DNA of 64,000 bases, taken from assembly GCA_020723105.1 (NCBI GenBank), contig DYJL01000003.1, positions 107,501-171,500 of the forward strand. The letters run 5' to 3'. The position numbers and the translations under genes are program-made. The notes below the pieces were generated by a model that saw only the letters and a list, made by a program, of their open reading frames with translations, did no database searches and had not been told where the DNA came from. The first letter of the stretch is position 1, and every line of letters starts with the position of its first letter. Below are positions 23,045-32,521 of this stretch, in pieces. The stretch is from Nitrospira japonica. Lineage in GTDB: Bacteria; Nitrospirota; Thermodesulfovibrionia; UBA6902.

Positions 23045-24964
23045 TCACCCCTTCTTTACACAATTCAGCATCCCTCCTGCAAGGATTATCTCTCTCTGTC
23101 TTTCTGTCAGGCCGTGTTCTGCCTTATAGGTTTTTCCTGTCTTAATATCCATAAAAACAACCCCGGAAGTTTCTCTCACATCTTTTGCCAGGCTGGGAAA
23201 TTCCAGTTCAGCACCCTGAGCAATCAAATCATACACATCTGTCGGAATTGTTAAAGGAAGTATCCCGAAATTAATCAGGTTATCTTTATGAATGCGTGCA
23301 AAAGATTTTGCGAGCACAATCTTAATGCCGAGATACATCGGCGCAAGTGCTGCGTGTTCCCGGCTTGAACCCTGTCCGTAGTTAATGCCGCCAAGGACTA
23401 TCCCTCCTCCTGAGGCCTTTGCTCTCGACGGGAATGTGGCATCCACTTTTGAAAAAACGAACTCTGATATCGCAGGTATATTGGACCTCAAAGGCAGAAT
23501 CTTTGCGCCTGCAGGCATGATATCATCAGTGGTTATATTATCGCCTACCTTTAAAATTACTTTTGCTCTTAATATTTCCTCCAGCGTTCCCCGGACCGGC
23601 AGAGGTTTGATGTTGGGGCCTCTTTGAACAACCACCTTATCAGGCTCATCTGACGGAGGGATAATCATTGAGTCATCAACAATGAATTTTTCAGGCAACT
23701 GGACACTGGCCTCCAAACCTTTGAGCCAGCCTTTCGGATCTGTTATTTTCCCCGTAATCGCAGAAACCGCTGCTGTCAACGGACTGCACAGATAAACCTG
23801 ATCATTGGTCGTACCGCTTCTGCCGGGAAAATTCCTGTTAAAGGTCCTGAGTGATACAGTGCCTGTTGCCGGAGCCTGACCCATTCCAATACAGGGACCA
23901 CAGGCGCACTCAAGCACCCTCGCTCCCGCAGAAACAATATTTGACAAGGCGCCGTTTTCTGTAATCATCTGAAGCGCCTGCCGGGATCCCGGACTTATCG
24001 CAAGACTTACGTCAGGATGCACCTTGTGATTTTTCAGAATCTGTGCTGCAAGCACAAGGTCTGCATAAGAAGAATTAACACAGCTTCCGATGCATACCTG
24101 TCTCACCGGCGTCCCTTCCATTTCTCTCACCTGTTTTACACTATCGGGACTTGAAGGCAGCGCAATCAGCGGCTCAAGTTTATCAAGTTCAATGACTACT
24201 TCTTCATCATATTCTGAATCAGCATCGGATTTGAGTTCTATCCAGTCTGCCTCTCGCTTTTGTGCTTTCAGAAAAGCCCTTGTTTGTTCATCCGAAGGGA
24301 ATATTGAAGACGTCGCCCCAAGCTCCGCCCCCATGTTCGTAATCGTCGCCCTCTCAGTCACCGTGAGATTATTTATACCGTCCCCGCCATATTCCATAAT
24401 TTTTCCAACGCCGCCCTTTACGGTTAATCTCCTGAGGACTTCAAGAATTATATCCTTTGCGGTAACGCCAGCCTTTAATTCCCCAGTAAGTTTTATATGC
24501 ACTACCTTAGGCATCACCAGCCAGAAAGGCTCGCCTGCCATCGCCAGCGCAACGTTCAAGCCTCCCGCTCCAATAGCCAGTATTCCGACAGCGCCTGCAT
24601 TCGGCGTATGACTGTCAGAGCCAAGCAGGGTCTGGCCCGGTTTTGCAAATCTCTCGAGGTGTACCTGATGACAGATGCCGTTGCCGGGTTTTGAAAAGTA
24701 GAGGCCATATTTTGCAGCTATGGTCTGAAGAAACCTGTGGTCGTCAGCATTTTCAAATCCTGTTTGCAGTGTGTTATGGTCTACATAGCTTACTGAAAGC
24801 TTTGTCTTAACCTTTGATATCCCCATCGCTTCAAACTCAAGATACGCCATAGTACCTGTTGCGTCCTGCGTTAAGGTCTGGTCTATGGAAACAGCTACCT
24901 CCTCACCAGGCTTCATATTCCCTGACACGAGATGTGATGATATTAATTTCTGCGCAACGTTCAT
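23045..24964 (-). CDS. Aconitate hydratase
   Basis: A 639-residue aconitase that interconverts citrate and isocitrate through cis-aconitate. The [4Fe-4S] ligands are in CIGSC and CGPCIG; other signatures are GSDSHTPNAGAVG, the substrate-binding NRNFPGRSG and the swivelling domain GGINYGQGSSREHAA. The length fits the shorter bacterial/archaeal form rather than the 890-residue AcnA. It begins by overlapping the Nudix gene by 4 bases, at the end of the envelope operon. It serves the TCA cycle, oxidative or reductive. Confidence 0.93.
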   Translation of the reverse strand: MNVAQKLISSHLVSGNMKPGEEVAVSIDQTLTQDATGTMAYLEFEAMGISKVKTKLSVSYVDHNTLQTGFENADDHRFLQTIAAKYGLYFSKPGNGICHQVHLERFAKPGQTLLGSDSHTPNAGAVGILAIGAGGLNVALAMAGEPFWLVMPKVVHIKLTGELKAGVTAKDIILEVLRRLTVKGGVGKIMEYGGDGINNLTVTERATITNMGAELGATSSIFPSDEQTRAFLKAQKREADWIELKSDADSEYDEEVVIELDKLEPLIALPSSPDSVKQVREMEGTPVRQVCIGSCVNSSYADLVLAAQILKNHKVHPDVSLAISPGSRQALQMITENGALSNIVSAGARVLECACGPCIGMGQAPATGTVSLRTFNRNFPGRSGTTNDQVYLCSPLTAAVSAITGKITDPKGWLKGLEASVQLPEKFIVDDSMIIPPSDEPDKVVVQRGPNIKPLPVRGTLEEILRAKVILKVGDNITTDDIMPAGAKILPLRSNIPAISEFVFSKVDATFPSRAKASGGGIVLGGINYGQGSSREHAALAPMYLGIKIVLAKSFARIHKDNLINFGILPLTIPTDVYDLIAQGAELEFPSLAKDVRETSGVVFMDIKTGKTYKAEHGLTERQREIILAGGMLNCVKKG

Positions 24965-25410
24965 TGAACCTCCATTTTATCTATCAGGCCCTTTGCCTTC
25001 TGCATAATCTGCTTTTCGCTCTTGTAAGACAATGTATCAAGGGCCTCATCTATAGGAAACCATCTGGCTTCGTCAACTTCGTGGTCATGGTCCTCGGTGC
25101 TCCCTTTGAGATATTTCATAAGAAAAAAATGAACTGTTTTATGTATTTTCACCTTATCATCCTGAAGAGAATACCAGTAAGATATCTGGCCTATCCTGTC
25201 AATTATTTCCCCCGTCAGCCCTGTTTCCTCTCTGACCTCTCTCAGAGCTGCTGCCTGCGGGGTTTCGTTTCTGTTTATCAATCCCTTTGGAAGGCACCAG
25301 GATCTTCTGCCGATCATGGCTACAAGCACAACCTCAACTCCGTTATCTGGCTTGCGGAATATTACACCACCGGAAGAAATTTGTTCTCTTATTATTGGAG
25401 GCCTTGTCAT
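24961..25410 (-). CDS. Nudix hydrolase
   Basis: A 149-residue Nudix protein. The Nudix box is complete: a glycine, then the Glu of NRNETPQ, and REVREETG (GX5EX7REUXEEXGU). It resembles the small diadenosine-polyphosphate or nucleotide pyrophosphatases (opening SSGGVIFRK, WCLPKGL). Magnesium-dependent cleavage of a nucleoside diphosphate derivative is expected; the substrate cannot be told. It overlaps rseP and the aconitase gene by 4 bases each. Confidence 0.9.
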   Translation of the reverse strand: MTRPPIIREQISSGGVIFRKPDNGVEVVLVAMIGRRSWCLPKGLINRNETPQAAALREVREETGLTGEIIDRIGQISYWYSLQDDKVKIHKTVHFFLMKYLKGSTEDHDHEVDEARWFPIDEALDTLSYKSEKQIMQKAKGLIDKMEVQ

Positions 25411-26513
25411 TGCAGCATGCTCTTCTGTATCCAGGGGACCACAATCCTTATAATGTCATTGTAGAAAACAAAGGCAATCAAAAGCAGCAATAAAGCCATT
25501 CCCACTTTATTGGCGTTGACTACTATCTTCTCACTCAGGGGTTTTCCTCTCAATGCTTCTATCGCAAAAAACATCATATGCCCGCCGTCAAGGACAGGTA
25601 TTGGCAGCAAATTAAGGATAGCCAGGTTGATGCTGATTATAGCGATGAAATTAAAATATGCAAAGGCCCCGACCGAAGCGGCCTTGGCCGCGGCATCTAC
25701 TATCAATATCGGGCCTCCGACCTGTTTTGCTGACACCGAACCAGTCAACAACCTGATTACAACATCTATCGTGAGAACGCTCCATTCATAAACAGCATCC
25801 AGCGCCTTGAAAGGCGCGCTGAATATACTGGCGCTCTGTATTATCTCTGCATCCATTTTCTTTGAAATGCCTATTCTCCCAACGACTATCTCTTTGCCGC
25901 TCTCATCCTGCGCTTTTACCGGCTCCGGGACGATCTGTACATGAATGAAGTCCGCACCCCTCTTGATTTTCAATGTCAGTTCCTTATCCGGATTTTTTGA
26001 AAAAATCTCTGCCATCTCATTCCAGTCCATCACAGATTTTCCGTCAATCTCAGTAATAACATCGTCTTTTTTCAGTCCGGCCCTCATTGCTGGGGAATCG
26101 TCCATCACTGTTTCCAATGTAGTTGTCATACTGTCCAGCTTTGGGATTGCAACAGGCAGTTTAATACTCAGGAAGGCCAGAAAAATAACATATGCCAGTA
26201 CAAGGTTAAAGACAGGCCCTGCAATAACTATAGCAGCCCTTTTCCACACAGGCTGGAAATTAAAGGCCCTGGGTTTATCCTCCTCGGGCATCTCTTCGCC
26301 AGGTTCTTCACCAAGCGGTTTCACATAACCGCCAAGAGGAATCGCTGAGATCAGATACTCAGTCTCACCTATTTTCCTGCCTGCTATCTTTGGGCCAAAA
26401 CCGAGAGAAAATTTCAGCACCTTAACGCCAACAAGCTTTGCAACAATAAAATGCCCCAGCTCATGAAAGAAAATCAGCAATCCAAAAAAAACAATGGCCC
26501 AGAATATTGACAT
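25407..26513 (-). CDS. rseP: RIP zinc metalloprotease RseP
   Basis: A 368-residue site-2 protease. The zinc motif HELGH is in the first membrane helix and NLLPIPVLDGGH in the third. A single PDZ domain (DDSPAMRAGLKKDDVITEIDG) lies between, whereas the E. coli enzyme has two. It cuts membrane-bound anti-sigma factors and signal-peptide remnants. Being next to dxr, cdsA and uppS is the canonical arrangement. Confidence 0.95.
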   Translation of the reverse strand: MSIFWAIVFFGLLIFFHELGHFIVAKLVGVKVLKFSLGFGPKIAGRKIGETEYLISAIPLGGYVKPLGEEPGEEMPEEDKPRAFNFQPVWKRAAIVIAGPVFNLVLAYVIFLAFLSIKLPVAIPKLDSMTTTLETVMDDSPAMRAGLKKDDVITEIDGKSVMDWNEMAEIFSKNPDKELTLKIKRGADFIHVQIVPEPVKAQDESGKEIVVGRIGISKKMDAEIIQSASIFSAPFKALDAVYEWSVLTIDVVIRLLTGSVSAKQVGGPILIVDAAAKAASVGAFAYFNFIAIISINLAILNLLPIPVLDGGHMMFFAIEALRGKPLSEKIVVNANKVGMALLLLLIAFVFYNDIIRIVVPWIQKSMLQ

Positions 26514-26516
26514 AAT

Positions 26517-27683
26517 TTAAATTTCCTTTTTAGAATTTTTACTGTTTATTATCTCCTCAGCCCTGGCTTGGGCCCAGTTTGATGCGTTGAGCACCGTATT
26601 TATATTATCAGTTTTCAGGACCTTGTGCTGCGCCATTGTTTCTGAGACAACACGCGCTATCTCTGTAAAGGATATTCTTCTGTTAAGAAAGGCCTCCACA
26701 GCAACTTCATTTGCAGCATTCAATACACAGGGCATGGTTCCACCGGCCCTTATTGCTTCATACGTCAGGGAAAGCGATGGATATTTCTTCAGGTCCGGCT
26801 CTTCAAACGTGAGCTCCCTGATTTCTGCAAGATTAAGCACAGGCAGAATCCCTGCGAATCTCTCGGGATAGGAAAGCGCATAACTTATAGGCCCCTTCAT
26901 GTCCGGCACTGACATTTGAGCTATGATACTGCCGTCAACAAATTCGACCATAGAGTGCACTATGCTTTGAGGATGAATAACCACCTCAACCTTTTCCGGG
27001 GGCAAATGAAAAAGCCAGCAGGCCTCAATCACTTCAAGCCCTTTATTCATCAGCGTGGCTGAGTCAATGGTTATTTTCCGGCCCATGTCCCAGTTGGGAT
27101 GCCTCAAAGCCTCTTCCGGCGTCACTGCATCAAGCTCCGAGATTTTCTTTCTGAGAAAAGAGCCGCCTGAGGCTGTCAATATAATTTTCCGGATCTCCTG
27201 CATATCCCTGCCATGTAAACATTGAAATACTGCACTGTGTTCGCTGTCCACCGGTATTATACGGACCCCATTTTCAGAGGCCTCAGATATAACGATACTG
27301 CCAGCCATCACAAGCGCCTCTTTCGTTGCCAGGGCCAGGTCCTTTCCAGCCTTGACAGCTTCATATGTCGGAATCAGCCCGGCAGACCCTACGATAGCAG
27401 ATACAACCATATCTGCCTTTTCCATAGTAGCCACGCTTACAAGCCCCTGCTCTCCCGAAAGTATCTCTACCGGAAGATTCATTTTTCTGAGGGCTGCGGC
27501 AGCAGGCTCATCAAACACTGCAACAACCTCCGGCCTTAGTGTTTGTATCTGAGACTGAAGCAGATTAATATTGTTTTTTGCAGCAAGTCCTACAACTTTA
27601 AATTTGTCAGGATGGTTATTTACTACTTCAATGGTGTTTTTGCCAATAGACCCTGTAGAACCTAAGATAGAAATTTTTTTCAA
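26517..27683 (-). CDS. dxr: 1-deoxy-D-xylulose 5-phosphate reductoisomerase
   Basis: A 388-residue enzyme of the MEP isoprenoid pathway. It has the NADPH-binding ILGSTGSIGKNT, the active-site VDSEHSAVFQCLHG, SGGSFL and the catalytic-loop HPNWDMGRKI. It converts deoxyxylulose phosphate to methylerythritol phosphate. It is 3 bases from both neighbours' boundaries, so co-transcribed with rseP and cdsA. Confidence 0.97.
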   Translation of the reverse strand: MKKISILGSTGSIGKNTIEVVNNHPDKFKVVGLAAKNNINLLQSQIQTLRPEVVAVFDEPAAAALRKMNLPVEILSGEQGLVSVATMEKADMVVSAIVGSAGLIPTYEAVKAGKDLALATKEALVMAGSIVISEASENGVRIIPVDSEHSAVFQCLHGRDMQEIRKIILTASGGSFLRKKISELDAVTPEEALRHPNWDMGRKITIDSATLMNKGLEVIEACWLFHLPPEKVEVVIHPQSIVHSMVEFVDGSIIAQMSVPDMKGPISYALSYPERFAGILPVLNLAEIRELTFEEPDLKKYPSLSLTYEAIRAGGTMPCVLNAANEVAVEAFLNRRISFTEIARVVSETMAQHKVLKTDNINTVLNASNWAQARAEEIINSKNSKKEI

Positions 27684-27685
27684 AT

Positions 27686-28507
27686 TCAGAAATACCTCAC
27701 AATTAAATAAAGTACCGGGCCTGCAACCAGGAAACCGTCAATCTTGTCAAGTATCCCGCCGTGGCCGGGGATAATATTACTTGAGTCCTTGACGCCGGCA
27801 TCCCTCTTGAACATGGATTCAATCAGATCCCCTGTCAACGTTGCTATGCCTATGATTATGCCAATTGCTATTGCGCCTGCAGTTGAAAGATAAGAGGCAT
27901 GAAAAACCGACTTCACGATTACTGCGCCAAGGGCTCCTCCAAAGAGGCTTCCAACGGCCCCTTCAACTGTTTTATTGGGGCTGACAGCAGGATATAATTT
28001 ATGGCATCCCAGATAGGTCCCGATGTAATAAGCCATGCTGTCTGCAAGCCATACTGATATGTAAAGAAGGAATATGTTTTCCAGACCATGGTCCCCGGTC
28101 CTCAGCAGCCACTGAAAGCTTAAAAAAAACGATATATATAAAAAACCCAAACCCGCAGGGCCCGTATCCGTCATGCATTTAAAGGGTGTCGGTATAAGCA
28201 GCAGCCTCAACAGCAGTAAAAGAAACAGGCTGATAAAAAAGCCTTCCATAAAAAAAGCAGGATGATAACAGACAACATAAGAGAGAAAAATTCCAATCAG
28301 TATAGCCGGGATGTAAAGTCTTACCGGCACCTTATACATGGCATAAAATTCCCACATTGCAAGCACGGCAAAGCTGATGAGAAGTATCAGGAAAAACGGC
28401 TCTGGCGGGAGATAATAAATGTAAGCAAAAAAGACCGGCAATATCAAAGCGCCTACAACATGCCGTTTTATCAGTGAACTGCTCTTTCCCTCTTTCTGCA
28501 TTGTCAA
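27686..28507 (-). CDS. cdsA: Phosphatidate cytidylyltransferase
   Basis: A 273-residue membrane enzyme with about seven hydrophobic segments that makes CDP-diacylglycerol from phosphatidate and CTP. The CdsA signature is at the C-terminus: SMFKRDAGVKDSSNIIPGHGG followed by LDKIDG. It sits between uppS and dxr in the usual order. Confidence 0.94.
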   Translation of the reverse strand: MTMQKEGKSSSLIKRHVVGALILPVFFAYIYYLPPEPFFLILLISFAVLAMWEFYAMYKVPVRLYIPAILIGIFLSYVVCYHPAFFMEGFFISLFLLLLLRLLLIPTPFKCMTDTGPAGLGFLYISFFLSFQWLLRTGDHGLENIFLLYISVWLADSMAYYIGTYLGCHKLYPAVSPNKTVEGAVGSLFGGALGAVIVKSVFHASYLSTAGAIAIGIIIGIATLTGDLIESMFKRDAGVKDSSNIIPGHGGILDKIDGFLVAGPVLYLIVRYF

Positions 28508-28556
28508 AAACTTCCTGTCCTTAATTATTCACTACGCATTGATCATTATTCATTTA

Positions 28557-29255
28557 CTACCCTGTCTTCCCGGGCAGCGCACCAAAGCGCCGCTCCCTCC
28601 TCTGATACTCGTTGAGCGCCGATATAAATTCCTCCCTGCCAAAATCAGGCCAGAGGGTCTCAGTAAAATAGAATTCAGAATATGCCGCCTGCCAGAGAAG
28701 AAAATTGCTGAGCCTCATCTCACCGCTGGTGCGTATTATCAAATCGGGGTCAGGTATTCCGGCTGTATAAAGATAAGACCCGAAAAGCTCTTCGTCAACA
28801 TCTTCAGCCCTTACGCCGTTCTTTATTATTTTTTTCACAGCATTCATTATCTCGGTCCGGCCGCCGTAACTCAGCGCACTTGAAAGCACAAGCCCGGTAT
28901 TGTTCCTAGTCAGCGCTTCAAAATCCCTTAATAGTTTCTGAATATTATCCGGCAGCTTCTCAATATTGCCGATAGCCCTGAATACAATGTTCATCTTATG
29001 CAGCCGGTTCATTTCGCTTCTTAAATATTTATCCAGAAGACGCATAAGGGCCTTTACCTCATTAGCAGGCCGGCCCCAGTTTTCCATAGAAAAGGTATAA
29101 AAGGTAACTGCCTCCAGGCCAATTTCAACAGCAGTGTCTACTATTTCATTTACTCTCTTGACACCATTTCTGTGCCCCTCTATACGTGGAAGCCCCTTGA
29201 GTTTGGCCCAGCGGCCGTTACCGTCCATGATTAATGCTGCGTGCCTGATCTTCAT
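28557..29255 (-). CDS. uppS: Undecaprenyl diphosphate synthase
   Basis: A 232-residue cis-prenyltransferase with MDGNGRWAKLKG (catalytic Asp), HRNGVKRV, TFYTFSMENWGR and the C-terminal DLIIRTSGEMRLSNFLLWQ. It makes the C55 lipid carrier for peptidoglycan and surface glycans. A 49-base gap separates it from cdsA. Confidence 0.97.
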   Translation of the reverse strand: MKIRHAALIMDGNGRWAKLKGLPRIEGHRNGVKRVNEIVDTAVEIGLEAVTFYTFSMENWGRPANEVKALMRLLDKYLRSEMNRLHKMNIVFRAIGNIEKLPDNIQKLLRDFEALTRNNTGLVLSSALSYGGRTEIMNAVKKIIKNGVRAEDVDEELFGSYLYTAGIPDPDLIIRTSGEMRLSNFLLWQAAYSEFYFTETLWPDFGREEFISALNEYQRRERRFGALPGKTG

Positions 29256-29260
29256 ACAGA

Positions 29261-31030
29261 TTATTTTTCTCCCAGATTGTAATAATAAAGCATGCTGCCC
29301 CTTGATAATTCTCCATCTGCGGCATTTTTGATAAGTGACATCAAACTGCCTTTTGAGATAAGAAATAGTTTATTGCCTTCCATCCAGTAATCGGATATGT
29401 CAGCCGGAATCTCAGACAGAATCAACTTCTCGTCCATCACAACGCCATCCCACCATAGAGAATAAACCTCTGCGCCTTTGGCTCCAAATCCCGGAACCTG
29501 TGACAGCATGGGTATTCTTTTTACTACAATAATTTCTTCTCCACGGCCTGTTTTTACCGGGATAAGCCGGCCCCTTATATACCATTTTGTAACGGGATTG
29601 ACTGCCGAGTAAGTCTCCTTTTCAAATGAGAGCCTGAACTTTCCATATGTATTACTGCTTTTCCAGACTGCGTGCCCCTGGCTGTCATAGACTATTAAAT
29701 ACCCGCTGTCATCAAACGTCGCAACCTGCCTCATTCCACTGTTCTGCCAGTCAATGAAAGTAAAACCGTATATGTTTACATCAGGCGGGAGGACCAGTTG
29801 CTTTCCGGGCTGATACCCTCCATCCTTCCATTCTCCTTCATAAACAGGTCCGGCGAATATCCGTTCCGAATCAAATTTCTGCATAAGCAGTGTCTTTCCG
29901 CTGACCCTGAAAAAATATGGGATGTTATCATTTATTTTTTTGTATCCGCCTTCAGGGTCATATTCTATGATGAATGATCTTATTGCAACATCAGCAGCTT
30001 TCATCCGGACCATTTTGCCTTCATCAGTCTTCATACTGCCGTCACCTGTCATGGATGTTACAAATATCTCGGCTCTTCCATTATTGTTTATATCCAGCAC
30101 ATCCAGAGATAGATGTTTTTCATGGGAACTCCCCTTTATAGACCATGTTTCCTGCAGCTCTCCCTTGAAATTATAGATGCTTATATCATTGCCATCACTT
30201 ACTACAAGTTCTGCAAGACCCTTACCGTCAACATCCCCGGTTGCAAACAACTGACCCTCTGCAAGACGGTAACTCCCCCAGGGTTCTTTATCAGCTAGGG
30301 AAGCAGAGAGCATCTCCTCTTCCGGCGATAACATCTTTATGGCATCACCGCTTACCGCCTCTTCAGTTTCATAAAGCAATTTTGCATCTTCAGCCCAGTA
30401 CAGCTTAATGTTCAAGGCCCTTTTTTCATCTCTAACAGGCGTCGAAAATAAAAGGACCACCTCTGCATTGATATCCCTGGCAAGCTGTGACAGGGCCTCC
30501 GGTTTATATATCGGCGTATATGATTCGAGAGTCTCAAACCGTTCTGAGGACTTCAAGGAAGTATAAAAAGCCTCTGATAACGCCCAGTCAGATTTCTGCT
30601 CCTGAAAAAATGCAAGTTTGATCTTTGATGTATTAATTCTTGCAATATCTCCGGCTTTCACTTCACCATTGATTACTACACAAAGGTGCAGGCCGTCGGG
30701 CCCTTTTAGCTCTTCAACCTCAATCCTTCCGATAAACGTCTCTGAACTTCCCAGAAGTTCCTTCGTGACGGGATGATAGAACGGCTTGCCTTTTCTGTAC
30801 ACAGAGAGGCGCAGCCCCTTTTTTATAATGGCTTTGTTTTCAAATTTGACAGACACAAGTCCGGCAGTAACATCTGTCACTGTTCCATTTATCGGAGTAA
30901 AAAGAGATACGAGTGAATCCCGGGTCCGTATAACCGGCTGGTCTGCCTCAGCGCTTTGGGAAGCATCTCCACCAGCCCCTGCAGCAAATAACAAGTAAAT
31001 TATAAATATTGACAGGCAAAACTTTTTCAT
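29261..31030 (-). CDS. Exported protein with FG-GAP/VCBS-like beta-propeller
   Basis: A 589-residue protein of unknown function. A signal peptide covers about residues 1-22. The N-terminal part has a small beta domain (NGTVTDVTAGLVSVKFENKA, VIKKGLRLSVYRKGKPF) reminiscent of the FlgT C-terminal fold. The middle and C-terminal parts carry FG-GAP/VCBS-like repeats, such as FATGDVDGKGLAELVVSD and DVLDINNNGRAEIFVTS, expected to form a beta-propeller that can bind calcium. It lies 5 bases from uppS and 18 from mlaD, so it is probably co-expressed with lipid-transport genes and may act in the periplasm or outer membrane. Function is open. Confidence 0.75.
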   Translation of the reverse strand: MKKFCLSIFIIYLLFAAGAGGDASQSAEADQPVIRTRDSLVSLFTPINGTVTDVTAGLVSVKFENKAIIKKGLRLSVYRKGKPFYHPVTKELLGSSETFIGRIEVEELKGPDGLHLCVVINGEVKAGDIARINTSKIKLAFFQEQKSDWALSEAFYTSLKSSERFETLESYTPIYKPEALSQLARDINAEVVLLFSTPVRDEKRALNIKLYWAEDAKLLYETEEAVSGDAIKMLSPEEEMLSASLADKEPWGSYRLAEGQLFATGDVDGKGLAELVVSDGNDISIYNFKGELQETWSIKGSSHEKHLSLDVLDINNNGRAEIFVTSMTGDGSMKTDEGKMVRMKAADVAIRSFIIEYDPEGGYKKINDNIPYFFRVSGKTLLMQKFDSERIFAGPVYEGEWKDGGYQPGKQLVLPPDVNIYGFTFIDWQNSGMRQVATFDDSGYLIVYDSQGHAVWKSSNTYGKFRLSFEKETYSAVNPVTKWYIRGRLIPVKTGRGEEIIVVKRIPMLSQVPGFGAKGAEVYSLWWDGVVMDEKLILSEIPADISDYWMEGNKLFLISKGSLMSLIKNAADGELSRGSMLYYYNLGEK

Positions 31031-31048
31031 ATTATTAAAGGATGGTTA

Positions 31049-32521
31049 TCAGGGCAAAGAAAGCGGCATCTTGCCGAATAAGTATTTAAAGTCCTCGTCC
31101 TCGAATTTCAGACCGCCACCTATATATATGCCCCTTCTGCCAGAATTTAAAAGATTATCAATACCACTGCTTACAAAAAGATACTTGAACACTTTGTAAT
31201 CAACCCCGATTTTTGCATGTGATTTACGGGCCTCTGCTTCTTTGGCGCTAAAATCCCATATGTCTAATCTTACCCGGCCTTTGTCATCATTGAAGAAATA
31301 ATCTGCTCCTACTCCAAAGGTGTTTTCCAGCAACCCTATCCTGAGCGCATAGTCGTCAAACCGTTTTGCAAACTGCGCTGAAAATTCCATCCTGCTTTTC
31401 ACTTCTTCCTCGGAGGTCTCAATACCATTTATAATTTTATCCGTGCTTTCAACTGTGCCCTTGGGGTCTGTAACAACTCCCAGTATGTAGTATTTATCCT
31501 TTCGGGGCTGCAAGGTAAGATCAAAATAACCTTTCCATTCAGCTTCACCGGTATTATATTCAGTATGAAAATCCATAAAGGTCCTCAGCCCCCCAACAAC
31601 ATCAAGTGATTTCCCTGCCTGTTCAGAGATTTTGTTCAGTGAATTATAAAATTTGTCTTCTTTCACAAGCTTGCCGAGGGTGCCTTCACCACTCTCAATC
31701 TTCTGGGCAATGTTGCTCGCTGATTTCGAGACCGCCCTTATATTTTCCATGCTCTCCCTAAATGTATGCCTGTTCTCCCCTATTACTTCTTTTAAATCGC
31801 TCGCCAACCGGCTCAAATCCTCAATCAGCTTCGGCCCTTTATCCCCTAAGGTTTTTGCCGCAGTGCTCATGTTGTCCACAAAACCAGGACCCTTGTCCGC
31901 AAGCGCCTCTGTAAATTTTTCAAGCTGCGCTATTACATTATGTATAGGCACCTTATTGTCCCCTGAAATTTCCTTGATATCCTGAGTAATGGTCCTGAGG
32001 TTATGAATTGATTCTGAAAACGCCTTTTTCTCTTCTTCCCCAAAAACATCTTTAAGATTGCCTGCCAGCTCACTTACATAAGTTGCTGCAGATGTAAGCT
32101 CATTTGCAAGCGCATCAATATCAGCCGCATGGATGACATTCGTTATGGAATCTCCTGATTTAAGAAGCGGTTCATCAGGGGTGCCCGCTGAAATGGCCAG
32201 ATAACGGTCCCCAAGAAGTCCGGACATCTTCAGGGATACCTTTGCATTCCTGTATATCTTAATGTCAGGAGACATCAGTAGCGTAAGTTTTGCCTTGCCT
32301 TCAATCAGTTTTATTTTCTCTACTATCCCCGCATCAACCCCTGCAATTTTAACCCTGGACCTCTCATCCATACCGCTTATATCATCAAACTCTGCATAAA
32401 GCCTGTAACCTTTCTCCCACATGAAAGACAATCTCCCGACCTTGAAAGTCATATATGAGAGTAAAATAATTACTATGATTGCAAAGATGCCGACTTTCAG
32501 TTCTGTTGATATGTTCTTCAT
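31049..32521 (-). CDS. mlaD: MCE/MlaD family lipid-transport substrate-binding protein
   Basis: A 490-residue protein, more than twice the size of E. coli MlaD. One N-terminal membrane helix (VGIFAIIVIILLSYMTFKV) precedes the MCE domain (FDDISGMDERSRVKIAGVDAG, LSMKMSGLLGDRYL-like block). A long helical region follows (residues about 150-310), which may form a periplasm-spanning tube. The C-terminal part is beta-rich and ends like an outer-membrane barrel (LFVSSGIDNLL, IYIGGGLKFE). It overlaps the ATPase gene by 4 bases. Role: carries phospholipids between the inner and outer membranes. Confidence 0.88.
   Translation of the reverse strand: MKNISTELKVGIFAIIVIILLSYMTFKVGRLSFMWEKGYRLYAEFDDISGMDERSRVKIAGVDAGIVEKIKLIEGKAKLTLLMSPDIKIYRNAKVSLKMSGLLGDRYLAISAGTPDEPLLKSGDSITNVIHAADIDALANELTSAATYVSELAGNLKDVFGEEEKKAFSESIHNLRTITQDIKEISGDNKVPIHNVIAQLEKFTEALADKGPGFVDNMSTAAKTLGDKGPKLIEDLSRLASDLKEVIGENRHTFRESMENIRAVSKSASNIAQKIESGEGTLGKLVKEDKFYNSLNKISEQAGKSLDVVGGLRTFMDFHTEYNTGEAEWKGYFDLTLQPRKDKYYILGVVTDPKGTVESTDKIINGIETSEEEVKSRMEFSAQFAKRFDDYALRIGLLENTFGVGADYFFNDDKGRVRLDIWDFSAKEAEARKSHAKIGVDYKVFKYLFVSSGIDNLLNSGRRGIYIGGGLKFEDEDFKYLFGKMPLSLP

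Noticed and set aside
24859..25464. 201-codon plus-strand frame across the aconitase-Nudix junction
   Set aside because: It is antisense to two clear genes and has no domain.
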